Below, in pieces: positions 33,926-41,956 of a DNA stretch of 54,604 nucleotides. This DNA comes from JACRAO01 sp964490895. GTDB lineage: Bacteria; Bdellovibrionota; UBA1018. The notes under the pieces are model-generated. The model was not told where the DNA came from. It saw nothing but the letters and a program-made list of their open reading frames with translations, and searched no databases. A program made the position numbers and the translations under genes. The stretch covers positions 1 through 54,604 of the forward strand of contig CAZBEI010000105.1 in NCBI GenBank assembly GCA_964490895.1, given 5' to 3'. Position 1 is the stretch's first letter. The number at the start of each line of letters is the position of its first letter.

Positions 33926-36874
33926 ATGACATCTAGTACACTGAAAAAATCAGCGCTTTTCATTACGTTTTGGACTGGATTTACGGCTTTAGTTTACGAA
34001 GTCACCTGGCAAAAATACTTGGCCAATCTCTTAGGGAGCCAGGCTAAAGCAACGGCTCTTATATTGGCCATATTTTTGGGAGGACTCTCCCTCGGCTACC
34101 ATTTATTTGGGAAAGTGAGTTTAGGCAAAACTCCAAGAACATTGCTCAAAGCCTGTGGCTGGGCAGAAATTGGAATTGGGGCTTGGGCTATTTTATTTCC
34201 GATGCTCTACAATGAAATTTCTCCGCTTTCAGATTTTTTTCCCGATTTCTTCATTTGTATTTTACTCATTGGTTTTCCTACTGTGTGCATGGGATCCACC
34301 CTCCCTCTTTTAACCCAGGGACTTTCTCAAAGTCTAAAAGACTCTGTCCCCATCCATGCAAAAATCTATGCCATCAATACAGCTGGAGCTTTTCTAGGTT
34401 GCTTAGTCGGTGGTTTTTTGCTCCTCCCGAGTTTTGGACTTCCACTTACGATGATGGGGATGGGCGGTATAAACTTACTGGGAGGACTTGGACTTGTGGC
34501 GTTGGGCACTTCGCTCCCTTTGGAGAATGTAAAAGAAGGTATCGTTTCAGTACTTCTCTACACTGAAAAAACACCTCGAATTGAGACATTTTATTCTATT
34601 TCAATTGCTTTCTTGTCTGGATTTATCGCACTCAGTTTGCAGACTTTAATGATGCGTGTATTTGGATTTAGCCTTGGTTCATCCGAGTATTCGTTTTGCA
34701 CAATCGTTGCTGTTTATATTTTGATGCTGGCCTTAGGCGCTCTGCAGCTATCTCGAGCGAGTCTCAGCAAAAAACTTTTAAGCAACAATCAGATCCTGGC
34801 TCTTTTTGGACTCATGGGGCTTTATATTGCTATTCCTTATTTTCCCTATGGTGCCTACGTCATTCGTACCCTTTTTATGTCCTCAACACCTGGGTTTTAT
34901 GTCTATTACTTTTTTATTTTCATTGTCTTTGCTTTTGTTTTGGCTCTCCCCATTGGAGCAATGGGCAAAACCATGCCCCTTTTGTTTCAGGCTATCCAAA
35001 ATCGGTTTTCTGAAGTCGGGAGCACTGTTGGAAAAATTTACACCTGGAATACCATCGGTTGCATTGCCGGAGCCCTTGGAGGAGGTTTTTGGTTTTTATC
35101 TTTTGCCAACATTGATCAAGTATTTAAAATCTGTATTACCGCAATGGCTCTATTGATGCTCTTGGCCACGCTCCTGGAGGGGAGCCGTAAAAGTACGGCG
35201 CTCGTCATTTTATTTTCTACATTCATTTTTTGCTATCTCACTCCCCACTGGAACACACGCAATCTCACTTTTGGGCTTTTTAGAAATCGCACACCAACAG
35301 ACGAAAGCTACAAAGGGGCTGAGGCTTTTTACCAAACTTATTACAAAACCCAGAAAGTGATTGCCTACCGAGATGATCCCAATACATCGGTGGGGATTTC
35401 AGAAGCAGCTGCCCCCAACGAAAAATCAAAAATTTCTCGCTCTATTTTTGTGAACGGAAAATCAGATGGGGCAACAGGAGGAGGAGACCTCTCGACAATG
35501 CGGCTAGCAGCACATTTGCCCGCTCTTTTCTCTGCCTCTCTAAACACAAAAGCTGCCGTCATTGGGTATGGGACAGGCACAACGGTCGGGTCCTTGGGCT
35601 TGTATGAGGGAATTCAAGAAATCCATTGTTTAGAAATTTCTCAAGCAGTCAGAGATTTTGCTCATTACTTTGATTTTTCTAACCACAATGCGTCCTTAAA
35701 TCCAAAGCTCCATTGGCACTTGGGAGATGCATTTCGAGAGTTTGCTAAAAACAAAACCAAGTATGGCCAAAAAAAATACGGAATGATCATTTCAGAGCCC
35801 TCAAACCCTTGGGTCGCTGGAGTGGAGAGACTCTTTAGTTCCGATTTTTATAAACGGGTGATCGAAAAACTAGAGGACTCTGGCATCTATGTCCAGTGGT
35901 ATCACACTTACGAAATTTCTCAACCCACAGTGAGTTTGGTGATTAATACCTTTGCCTCTGTCTTTCCACACGTCAGGATTTTTGCATTAGGGCCTGACCT
36001 CATCATGTTGGGAACTAAAACCCCTTTGTCTGCCACTGTGCTTACAGTTTTGAATGAGCGGTTTCAGAATCCAGAAATTAAAAAAGAGCTAGAAGAACTG
36101 GGTATTCGTTCTCCAGAGGAGCTGCTTGCTCTTGAGCTCCCGCTTTCTACTCAAATATTCAAAAATGCTGGGATTCATACTTTAGAATTTCCAAAACTTA
36201 CGTATCAGGCGGGGAAGGATTTTTTTAGAGGACTCTCCACAAACCTTTGGCAACTTTTAGAGTTCGAAACCATCCGTCCTTTGTCTCGAGAAGGATCTAC
36301 GCACACATTGCTCAGCGCCTACTTAAAACAAGGGGACCCACACTTCTTGGATCGACTCAAAAATGTGGCCCGAATCAGTTGTGGATTACAAAAAGAAGTT
36401 CAGTTTTTTCCAGGCTGGGACCAAAGGAGTACAAAAATTTGCAGAGATAGCCTTGTCGCCTTAGCGGCAAAAGGAGCCATCCCCCCCGAAAATGGATTTA
36501 CTCCTGACTCTGCGAGGCGACTGCAAGAGTTAGCTCAAGACCCCATAAAAATGCCTTCGCATTCTAAAATTAAAAACGAACTTAAAGTCCTTGTAGAAGA
36601 TGAACGCAAAATAGACATCCGACTTTTTGCTAGCTCTGATTCTGTGTTTTTGCCTTTGTCAGAAGAAAAGCTTTTCAAAAAATCAGCTACTTGTTTTGAC
36701 GGAGAAAGCGAAAAAAATCTAAAATGCAGAACCCAGCTCATCGAAGCGCTGTTTTATACAGGTCGAACAAAATCAGCTCAAGCTCAGTACAAACTCCTCA
36801 AAGACAACTATGGTCAAAAAATACCTACCCCTGTGCTCGAGCGGCTAGGGCAGCTGACCCTCAATGTATATTGA
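33926..36874 (+). CDS. Membrane MFS-like / spermidine synthase-like fusion protein
   Basis: A 982-residue three-part protein. Residues about 8-440 carry a dozen transmembrane helices of the fused MFS/spermidine synthase type (FTALVYEVTWQKYLANLLGS, GFPTVCMGSTLPLLT). Residues about 480-690 form an aminopropyltransferase-like Rossmann domain (AAVIGYGTGTTVGSL, IHCLEIS, KLHWHLGDAFREF, MIISEPSNPWV). The remaining 280 residues are helical and unassigned. A GGGGG ribosome-binding site precedes the ATG. A C7 run at 36481-36487 is in frame. The substrate is unknown; synthesis and export of a polyamine-like product is one possibility. Confidence 0.85.
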   Translation: MTSSTLKKSALFITFWTGFTALVYEVTWQKYLANLLGSQAKATALILAIFLGGLSLGYHLFGKVSLGKTPRTLLKACGWAEIGIGAWAILFPMLYNEISPLSDFFPDFFICILLIGFPTVCMGSTLPLLTQGLSQSLKDSVPIHAKIYAINTAGAFLGCLVGGFLLLPSFGLPLTMMGMGGINLLGGLGLVALGTSLPLENVKEGIVSVLLYTEKTPRIETFYSISIAFLSGFIALSLQTLMMRVFGFSLGSSEYSFCTIVAVYILMLALGALQLSRASLSKKLLSNNQILALFGLMGLYIAIPYFPYGAYVIRTLFMSSTPGFYVYYFFIFIVFAFVLALPIGAMGKTMPLLFQAIQNRFSEVGSTVGKIYTWNTIGCIAGALGGGFWFLSFANIDQVFKICITAMALLMLLATLLEGSRKSTALVILFSTFIFCYLTPHWNTRNLTFGLFRNRTPTDESYKGAEAFYQTYYKTQKVIAYRDDPNTSVGISEAAAPNEKSKISRSIFVNGKSDGATGGGDLSTMRLAAHLPALFSASLNTKAAVIGYGTGTTVGSLGLYEGIQEIHCLEISQAVRDFAHYFDFSNHNASLNPKLHWHLGDAFREFAKNKTKYGQKKYGMIISEPSNPWVAGVERLFSSDFYKRVIEKLEDSGIYVQWYHTYEISQPTVSLVINTFASVFPHVRIFALGPDLIMLGTKTPLSATVLTVLNERFQNPEIKKELEELGIRSPEELLALELPLSTQIFKNAGIHTLEFPKLTYQAGKDFFRGLSTNLWQLLEFETIRPLSREGSTHTLLSAYLKQGDPHFLDRLKNVARISCGLQKEVQFFPGWDQRSTKICRDSLVALAAKGAIPPENGFTPDSARRLQELAQDPIKMPSHSKIKNELKVLVEDERKIDIRLFASSDSVFLPLSEEKLFKKSATCFDGESEKNLKCRTQLIEALFYTGRTKSAQAQYKLLKDNYGQKIPTPVLERLGQLTLNVY

Positions 36875-36900
36875 TATTATCCCCTATATAGGATAATATC
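36873..36900. promoter_or_regulatory. HipB operator O1 and hipBA promoter region
   Basis: TATCC-N8-GGATA at 36878-36895 inside a perfect 10-bp inverted repeat (GATATTATCC and GGATAATATC) whose left end overlaps the preceding stop codon. It matches the known E. coli HipB operator rule exactly. TTGATA at 36871-36876 with TAATAT 17 bases on is a fair sigma-70 promoter that HipB would cover. Confidence 0.88.
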
Positions 36901-36904
36901 AATA

Positions 36905-36922
36905 TATCCCTTGTAGGGGATA
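36905..36922. promoter_or_regulatory. HipB operator O2
   Basis: Second exact TATCC-N8-GGATA site, centre 27 bp from O1. It contains AGGGG (36915-36919), the ribosome-binding site of hipB 7 bases before the ATG, so repressor binding and translation signals coincide in sequence. Confidence 0.88.
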
Positions 36923-36926
36923 TATT

Positions 36927-37169
36927 ATGAAACCAGAACTGAAACTGACAGCGAGAAATACCGCTCAACTTGGAAATGCCATTCTACGATTTCGTAAAAA
37001 AATCTCTTGGACCCAAAAACAGATCAGTGAAACGTCTGGAGTCAAACAGCCCACGATTTCATGGGTCGAACTTGGAGCTAAGGGCACTCGACTTGATACG
37101 GTATTTAAACTTTTAGCCGCTCTTGATTTAGAACTTGTTATAAGAAAAAGATATAAGGCGAAGTACTGA
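36927..37169 (+). CDS. hipB: HipB-type antitoxin, XRE family repressor
   Basis: An 80-residue protein with one helix-turn-helix of Cro/C1 type (SWTQKQISETSGVKQPTISW) and the short C-terminal strand LDLELVIRKR seen in HipB dimers. It should bind the two operators upstream and, with HipA, repress its own operon while neutralising the toxin. The stop overlaps the hipA start (TGATG). Confidence 0.93.
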   Translation: MKPELKLTARNTAQLGNAILRFRKKISWTQKQISETSGVKQPTISWVELGAKGTRLDTVFKLLAALDLELVIRKRYKAKY

Positions 37170-38467
37170 TGGGGCGAAATAAAAGACAAAGCCAACTTCA
37201 TATTTTGATGAACGGTCATTGGTTTGGAACATTGACAAGGTCGCCTGCAGGGGCTTTGGAGTTCGAATATACACAGGACTTCCTTGAGTCAGAAAATCCG
37301 ATTCCAATCTCTTCTTCTATGCCCCTCAGAGAAGAGCCGTATCGTGACTTGCGTGTGCATACTTACTTCGACAATCTCCTCCCAGATAATGAAATCATAC
37401 GCAGAAAAATTGCCCTAAGCTATGGCACAAAAAACAATAGCCCATTTGAACTCCTCGCTGCAATAGGTCGTGACTGCGTCGGAGCACTTCAGTTTATTCC
37501 AGAAAATGAAACTTCTCATTTCTCTCACAAAGTTTTAGGTGAGCCATTGACAGACAAAAAGATCGGAGAGATTTTATCGAATCTAAAAACACACCCCCTG
37601 GGTTTAAATCGTGATTATGAATTTCGGATCTCTCTTGCTGGTGCACAAGAAAAAACAGCCTTGCTATATTGGAAAAAAAAATGGTCCCTCCCTCTTGGGA
37701 CTACAGCGACGACTCACATTCTAAAACCAACAATAGGAAGTCTTTCTGGTGGAATTGACATGAATCAAAGCATAGAAAACGAATGGCTCTGCCTCAAGCT
37801 TGTAGAGCACTTTGGACTTCCAGTAGCAAAAGCGAATATTGTGCAATTTGATAAAGTCTTCTGTTTAAGTGTAGAAAGGTTTGATCGCAAATGGTCGAAA
37901 GATCAAAATCATCTTTATAGAATTCCACAAGAAGATCTCTGCCAGGCTTTCGGAATCTCCTCGGGGTTAAAATATGAACCCGACGGAGGCCCTGGAATCA
38001 AACAAATCATGGAATTTCTCAATGCCTCTGATAATCGTGACCAAGATAGAAAACAATTCATTCAGACTCAACTTGTTTTTTTTCTTCTAGGCGCCACGGA
38101 TGGGCATGCAAAAAACTTTAGCATCACGCTGAAACACACCGGTTATGAACTCACCCCAATCTATGATGTTCTCTCTATTTTTCCAGCACTCGATGCTAGG
38201 CAGTTAGAAATTAAAAAAGTAAGGTTTGCGATGGCTATTGGAAACAGCCGACACTATCAAATACGACAAATTTTTCTTAGACACTGGGAACAAACAGCTC
38301 ATGCCTGTGGCTTCCCAATAAAAGTGCTCCACTCGATCATCGAAGATCTGATTGAAAAAGAAAAATCACTAGATCTGCTTGCAACCCAACTCTGTAAAAA
38401 AATACCAGAAAAATTAGTGAACTCGTTGATATTGGGAATTCGTAGGGGCCTAAAAACTCTCCAGTAG
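37169..38467 (+). CDS. hipA: HipA-type serine/threonine kinase toxin
   Basis: A full-length 432-residue HipA. In E. coli HipA phosphorylates glutamyl-tRNA synthetase and causes persistence; substrate here is not known. The HipA_N domain (about 1-110) is present. The ATP-loop SLAGAQEKTALL contains S155, equivalent to the autophosphorylated Ser150. VERFDR (236-241), the catalytic D311 in ATDGHAKNFS, and the metal-binding D333 in IYDVLS are intact, so it should be an active kinase. It is coupled to hipB. Confidence 0.94.
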   Translation: MGRNKRQSQLHILMNGHWFGTLTRSPAGALEFEYTQDFLESENPIPISSSMPLREEPYRDLRVHTYFDNLLPDNEIIRRKIALSYGTKNNSPFELLAAIGRDCVGALQFIPENETSHFSHKVLGEPLTDKKIGEILSNLKTHPLGLNRDYEFRISLAGAQEKTALLYWKKKWSLPLGTTATTHILKPTIGSLSGGIDMNQSIENEWLCLKLVEHFGLPVAKANIVQFDKVFCLSVERFDRKWSKDQNHLYRIPQEDLCQAFGISSGLKYEPDGGPGIKQIMEFLNASDNRDQDRKQFIQTQLVFFLLGATDGHAKNFSITLKHTGYELTPIYDVLSIFPALDARQLEIKKVRFAMAIGNSRHYQIRQIFLRHWEQTAHACGFPIKVLHSIIEDLIEKEKSLDLLATQLCKKIPEKLVNSLILGIRRGLKTLQ

Positions 38468-38527
38468 TGTATTTTATGATCCCTATTACAGCTTGTTTGA
38501 GGACAACGTGGAGTTTAAAAAACCGCA

Positions 38528-39712
38528 CTACGGCAATTGAGATAGAAAATGGGCTGCACTTACTGAGCGAACAGAGGTGGTTTTTATTTTTGCCAAAGTC
38601 TTATCTCCTCCACCCTGCATAAAAACTTGAAAGGCGTATGGAATATCTATTCGTTCAAGAAGATACTTTAAAGATGGCGAAAGGGGTTGTTCCTGCAGTT
38701 TCACTTCGATGGCAATCCAAGGATTTCGGTTTCGGAGTAAAATAAAATCAACCTCTGTTCCATCCCTATGCCTAAAATACCGGAGCTCTAATTTCTCGCC
38801 TAGGGTGTCTCTTCCCCAGTCGACCAGTCTCAATAAATGCACTGCAATCAGATTTTCAAACCGAGCCCCTTCTTGGGTGGGTTTTGACCAGTCCCATAAA
38901 TAGAGTTTTTGTTCTTTTTTTATTGCCTTAATTTTATGCGCCCCATAAGGAGAAATTCGGAAGCAAGCAAAAATTCTTTCGAAAATATTCATCCATTTTT
39001 TTATTGAGCCAAAAGAAACCTCTAAATCTTCTCTCAGCGAATTTAACGAAACAGTAGAACCCGCAATATCGTCGAGGCGATCTAATAAAAGCTCTAAGCT
39101 TTCAATTCTTTGAACATCTTCTAGTGATTTGATGTCTTCTTCTACCAGTCGTTCGGAGTAACCCAGTCGCCACCGATTCGCCTCTAACTCTTGCCCTGAC
39201 AAAAATGGGACAGGAAAGCCACTCAATTTATAAAGCTGCTCTAAAGCCTCATGGGTTTCTTTTTTTACTGAATGTGGAAATTTGAGCCAATCGTCTAGTC
39301 CATGAAACGAAAGATTGCAGACCTCAGAAAGCGTAAAAGGGTGGAGGTGGTGAGAAAAATACCTCCCCTGAAGTGAGTCTCCACCACGTTTATAAAGGTT
39401 TAGCTTTGCACTGCCTGTCACTAAAATAGAATGTTTTTCGTGGTGTTCATCAAATACACCTTTTAGGTAATTTCTCCATTTTCGGTATTTATGGACTTCA
39501 TCGAAAATCCACAGATCAGAGTCTAGGCTAAATTTTTGATTCAGTATTGTTTTTCTATCTCGAGAGATATCCCAGTTCAAATATTCGCCAGGGATCGAGT
39601 TCAGCAATTCTTTGGCTAAAGTCGTTTTGCCACACTGCCTGGGACCGGAAAGAAAAACCATTTTTCTTTTTCCTAGATCACTCAGAATCAGTTCTTCTAT
39701 CCTTCTTTTCAT
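38528..39712 (-). CDS. AAA ATPase with DUF4143 domain (copy 2)
   Basis: A 394-residue relative of the protein at 6059-7354, but not a close copy. Walker A is GPRQCGKT (23-30), Walker B LWIFDEVHK (67-75), then VTGSAKLNLY. The C-terminal DUF4143 part contains the YFRHRDGTEVDFIL and IAIEVKLQ nuclease-fold-like signature. It faces hipA tail to tail with 60 bases between. A perfect 13-bp inverted repeat lies 24 bases upstream of its start. Function unknown. Confidence 0.85.
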   Translation of the reverse strand: MKRRIEELILSDLGKRKMVFLSGPRQCGKTTLAKELLNSIPGEYLNWDISRDRKTILNQKFSLDSDLWIFDEVHKYRKWRNYLKGVFDEHHEKHSILVTGSAKLNLYKRGGDSLQGRYFSHHLHPFTLSEVCNLSFHGLDDWLKFPHSVKKETHEALEQLYKLSGFPVPFLSGQELEANRWRLGYSERLVEEDIKSLEDVQRIESLELLLDRLDDIAGSTVSLNSLREDLEVSFGSIKKWMNIFERIFACFRISPYGAHKIKAIKKEQKLYLWDWSKPTQEGARFENLIAVHLLRLVDWGRDTLGEKLELRYFRHRDGTEVDFILLRNRNPWIAIEVKLQEQPLSPSLKYLLERIDIPYAFQVFMQGGGDKTLAKIKTTSVRSVSAAHFLSQLP

Positions 39713-39736
39713 GCCTCACTCTGCCTTTGGTGCACT

Positions 39737-39772
39737 CTGGACATTTTTTCATAGGAATAAAAAAATGTCCAG
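39737..39772. repeat. 13-bp perfect inverted repeat upstream of DUF4143 copy 2
   Basis: Arms CTGGACATTTTTT (39737-39749) and its exact complement (39760-39772) with a 10-base loop. It is not followed by a U-tract on either strand. An operator or a leader hairpin for the ATPase gene is likely. Confidence 0.7.
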
Positions 39773-39820
39773 ACAAATTTTGATAGGTATGAAAATCCGT
39801 CTCGGATCGAAGTTTACCCG

Positions 39821-39835
39821 TTTCGTCTGACGAAG
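39821..39835. repeat. REP-like palindrome 3
   Basis: TTCGTC-T-GACGAA at 39822-39834, extended by a T-G pair. It differs from palindrome 1 (TTCGCC-T-GGCGAA) at two bases that change together so that pairing is kept, 35 kb away, supporting a dispersed REP family. Confidence 0.5.
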
Positions 39836-39875
39836 AAAACACTGAACCTCAGACTAGCCGAGACTTCAAAGGGAT

Positions 39876-39897
39876 AAAAAAACAGTGGCAAAACTGC
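39876..39897 (-). terminator. Possible weak terminator of pilA
   Basis: On the minus strand a short stem (CAGT/ACTG plus a G-T pair, 6-base loop) is followed by seven T, starting 4 bases after the pilA stop. The stem is short, so confidence is low. Confidence 0.35.
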
Positions 39898-39900
39898 AAA

Positions 39901-40554
39901 TTATAAACTTGGATTTGAATTTTGAAGAGCTTTATTCTGATCAATGGTCCAAATATCATTTACAGCACCCGCACCAGTGCTTACAAAACCTGCGGCTACC
40001 GCGGTAAAAATGGCAGTTTTAACTACACTTGCCTGAGGCGCCGCTAAAGCAGCCTGTCCTGGAACCGCCACTCCATTTGCAGTTTGACTTGCAGGAAAAT
40101 GTGTTAAAAAAGGTGCACTTGCACCAGCAGCACATCCTGCTGCAGGACATCCAGAGGCCGGTGGAGGATTGGTATTGGCTGGACACAGACCAACAGCAGG
40201 AACCACCGCGTAATTGATCGAGTTACATTGCTGCTTTGTATCTGATCCGCAAAAACCTGCTGTTGCAGCTGCATCACTAAATCCGACAGTATAAAATCTT
40301 TTTGAAGAATCTGAACCATACCCAATTCCTGCAATGCAAGACGAAAAGGTTGAATTTTCTACAGAAAAAGCAGATTCCGCAGTAAAAACATTAGATAACC
40401 CAAGACGCGCTTCAGTCTGCCGTGCTTTCGCTTGGTAAGTCTTAAAATTTGGGATGGCGATCGCAGCCAAGATCCCGATGATCGCTACAACGACCATGAG
40501 TTCTACGAGCGTGAAACCGGTGATGGTTCGAATGATTTTGATTGTGCGTGCCAT
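39901..40554 (-). CDS. pilA: Type IV major pilin PilA
   Basis: A 217-residue prepilin. The short basic leader ends at G13 with the PilD site TG|FTLVELMVVVAIIG and the mature Glu5 is E18. The hydrophobic helix (to about residue 36) is followed by a globular part with six cysteines and an Ala/Pro-rich stretch (NTNPPPASGCPAAGC). It is larger than the common 150-160-residue pilins. AAGGGG precedes the ATG. It is single-gene, about 8 kb from the assembly locus, and lies between two DUF4143 ATPases. Confidence 0.93.
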   Translation of the reverse strand: MARTIKIIRTITGFTLVELMVVVAIIGILAAIAIPNFKTYQAKARQTEARLGLSNVFTAESAFSVENSTFSSCIAGIGYGSDSSKRFYTVGFSDAAATAGFCGSDTKQQCNSINYAVVPAVGLCPANTNPPPASGCPAAGCAAGASAPFLTHFPASQTANGVAVPGQAALAAPQASVVKTAIFTAVAAGFVSTGAGAVNDIWTIDQNKALQNSNPSL

Positions 40555-40701
40555 GTTATTTTCCCCTTATGTAAATAAACTGTTAATACCTTTAAGTCTA
40601 AATCAACTTTCGGCAAGTACAAGCGAGAAATTAATAAATAGTATTATTTTCCGAACCCTTTATGACTCCCTGTGTAATGCGCTTGCCGTCAAATTCTTGC
40701 C

Positions 40702-41889
40702 CTAGACCACTGCCTCCCAAGGATAGATCTTAATTCCATCTATATCTTCCTGTGTTTGCACAGGAGAAAGAGCAAAGAGATCAACTTTGTTTTGTTTCTC
40801 ATTTTTACGCTTAAAGGCTTTTAATATCTCGAAGTCTCTTAGGTCATAGGACTCTGTAGATAAAATTTTAATCGCCAGAAGCTTGTGCGGTGTCGGCTCA
40901 ACAACTAAATCAATGATCCCTCCACGAGAACTTCTATAATAATAAAGTCGTGGTTTAAAAAGAGATTTGTAAGACCTTTGAGACAGTTGTTCTAATAAAA
41001 ACCAAGTGCACAATTGTTTTGAAAAATTTGCCCCTAAAAAAGAAGCTAGGCCAACATCACAAATAAAATAACGAGGCTTTCCACACCCCGAAGCATGAGG
41101 TAAGAGTTTATGAAGCACAAAGAGATTTTCTAAAAGTTTGATATTTTTTAAAACCTCTGTCGGGTGTGCACCTAGATTTTTTGCCACAGCTATACTTTCA
41201 GTATCCCTAATCAATGCAATTTGCTCCAATACCTCATAAGCAAGATCAGGATTTGGGTTGAGTTGGGAAAAAAGGAGGAGATCCCTATTTAAAACAATAT
41301 CCAGCCAATCTTTGATAAGATTTTCACGTTCTGGATCGTTTCGAACTGAAAATATACCAGGGAATCCCCCTCTGCCAAGGTACCGCATTAAAACTTCTCG
41401 AGAAACCCTTGAGTTTTTATTTAATAAAAGTTCGTGTTTTGATGGGTTTAGAGATAGGGACTGAGTTTCCGAGATGTTCATTGGATACAGGCGAGTTCGA
41501 CTCAGTCGACCGGTCAAAGACTCTCTAATTTTTGCTTCTCTTGAAAACTCAGAAGAACCTAACAAAATAAACCGCCCTGGACGCGGGCGAATATCTACTT
41601 CATATTTAATCGCATCGAAAATATCAGGAACCTTTTGGGCTTCGTCTACAACGAAGGGAAAGGCGCTTTTATTTTTATTTAAAAATGATTCTGGATTTTT
41701 TTTTGCAAACGAACGAGTTTTTAATTGGTCGAAGGTTTCATATTTGATTTTTTTAAAGTGCTGAGGAAGCAGTTCGCGGGCAAGAAAACTTTTGCCTGTT
41801 TGTCTTGCTCCCTGGATACTTAAAACGCGAGCATATTTTAGTTTCTTAATAAGGAGCGGCAGAATGTGCCTCATCCGGGCATGAATCAT
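40702..41889 (-). CDS. AAA ATPase with DUF4143 domain (copy 3)
   Basis: A 395-residue P-loop protein. Walker A is GARQTGKS (27-34), Walker B is FVVDEAQK (79-86), then LLGSSEFSREAKIRESLTGR. The C-terminal DUF4143 region has YYYRSSRGGIIDLVVEP and a basic strand AIKIL. It differs clearly in sequence from copies 1 and 2. It reads toward pilA, with about 150 bases between. A perfect 15-bp inverted repeat stands just before its start. Function unknown. Confidence 0.84.
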   Translation of the reverse strand: MIHARMRHILPLLIKKLKYARVLSIQGARQTGKSFLARELLPQHFKKIKYETFDQLKTRSFAKKNPESFLNKNKSAFPFVVDEAQKVPDIFDAIKYEVDIRPRPGRFILLGSSEFSREAKIRESLTGRLSRTRLYPMNISETQSLSLNPSKHELLLNKNSRVSREVLMRYLGRGGFPGIFSVRNDPERENLIKDWLDIVLNRDLLLFSQLNPNPDLAYEVLEQIALIRDTESIAVAKNLGAHPTEVLKNIKLLENLFVLHKLLPHASGCGKPRYFICDVGLASFLGANFSKQLCTWFLLEQLSQRSYKSLFKPRLYYYRSSRGGIIDLVVEPTPHKLLAIKILSTESYDLRDFEILKAFKRKNEKQNKVDLFALSPVQTQEDIDGIKIYPWEAVV

Positions 41890-41900
41890 GTATTTATTAT

Positions 41901-41944
41901 AACCCGTTGGATTATGACATGCAAACGCAATAATCCAACGGGTT
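41901..41944. repeat. 15-bp perfect inverted repeat upstream of DUF4143 copy 3
   Basis: Arms AACCCGTTGGATTAT (41901-41915) and the exact complement (41930-41944) with a 14-base loop, between the ribF stop and the ATPase start, 11 bases from the ATG. It would form a strong hairpin in the ATPase leader. No T-run follows on the minus strand, so it is not a standard ribF terminator. Confidence 0.75.
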
Positions 41945-41956
41945 GATCATCTCAGA

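Noticed and set aside
40673..40688. Possible -24/-12 promoter for pilA (CGGCAAG then TTAC on the minus strand)
   Set aside because: The essential GC at -12 is AC and the site lies about 120 bases from the ATG. Too weak to list despite the sigma-54 activator nearby.
41901..41944. Inverted repeat as intrinsic terminator of ribF
   Set aside because: The stem is strong, but no T-run follows it on the minus strand, so I list it as an inverted repeat instead.
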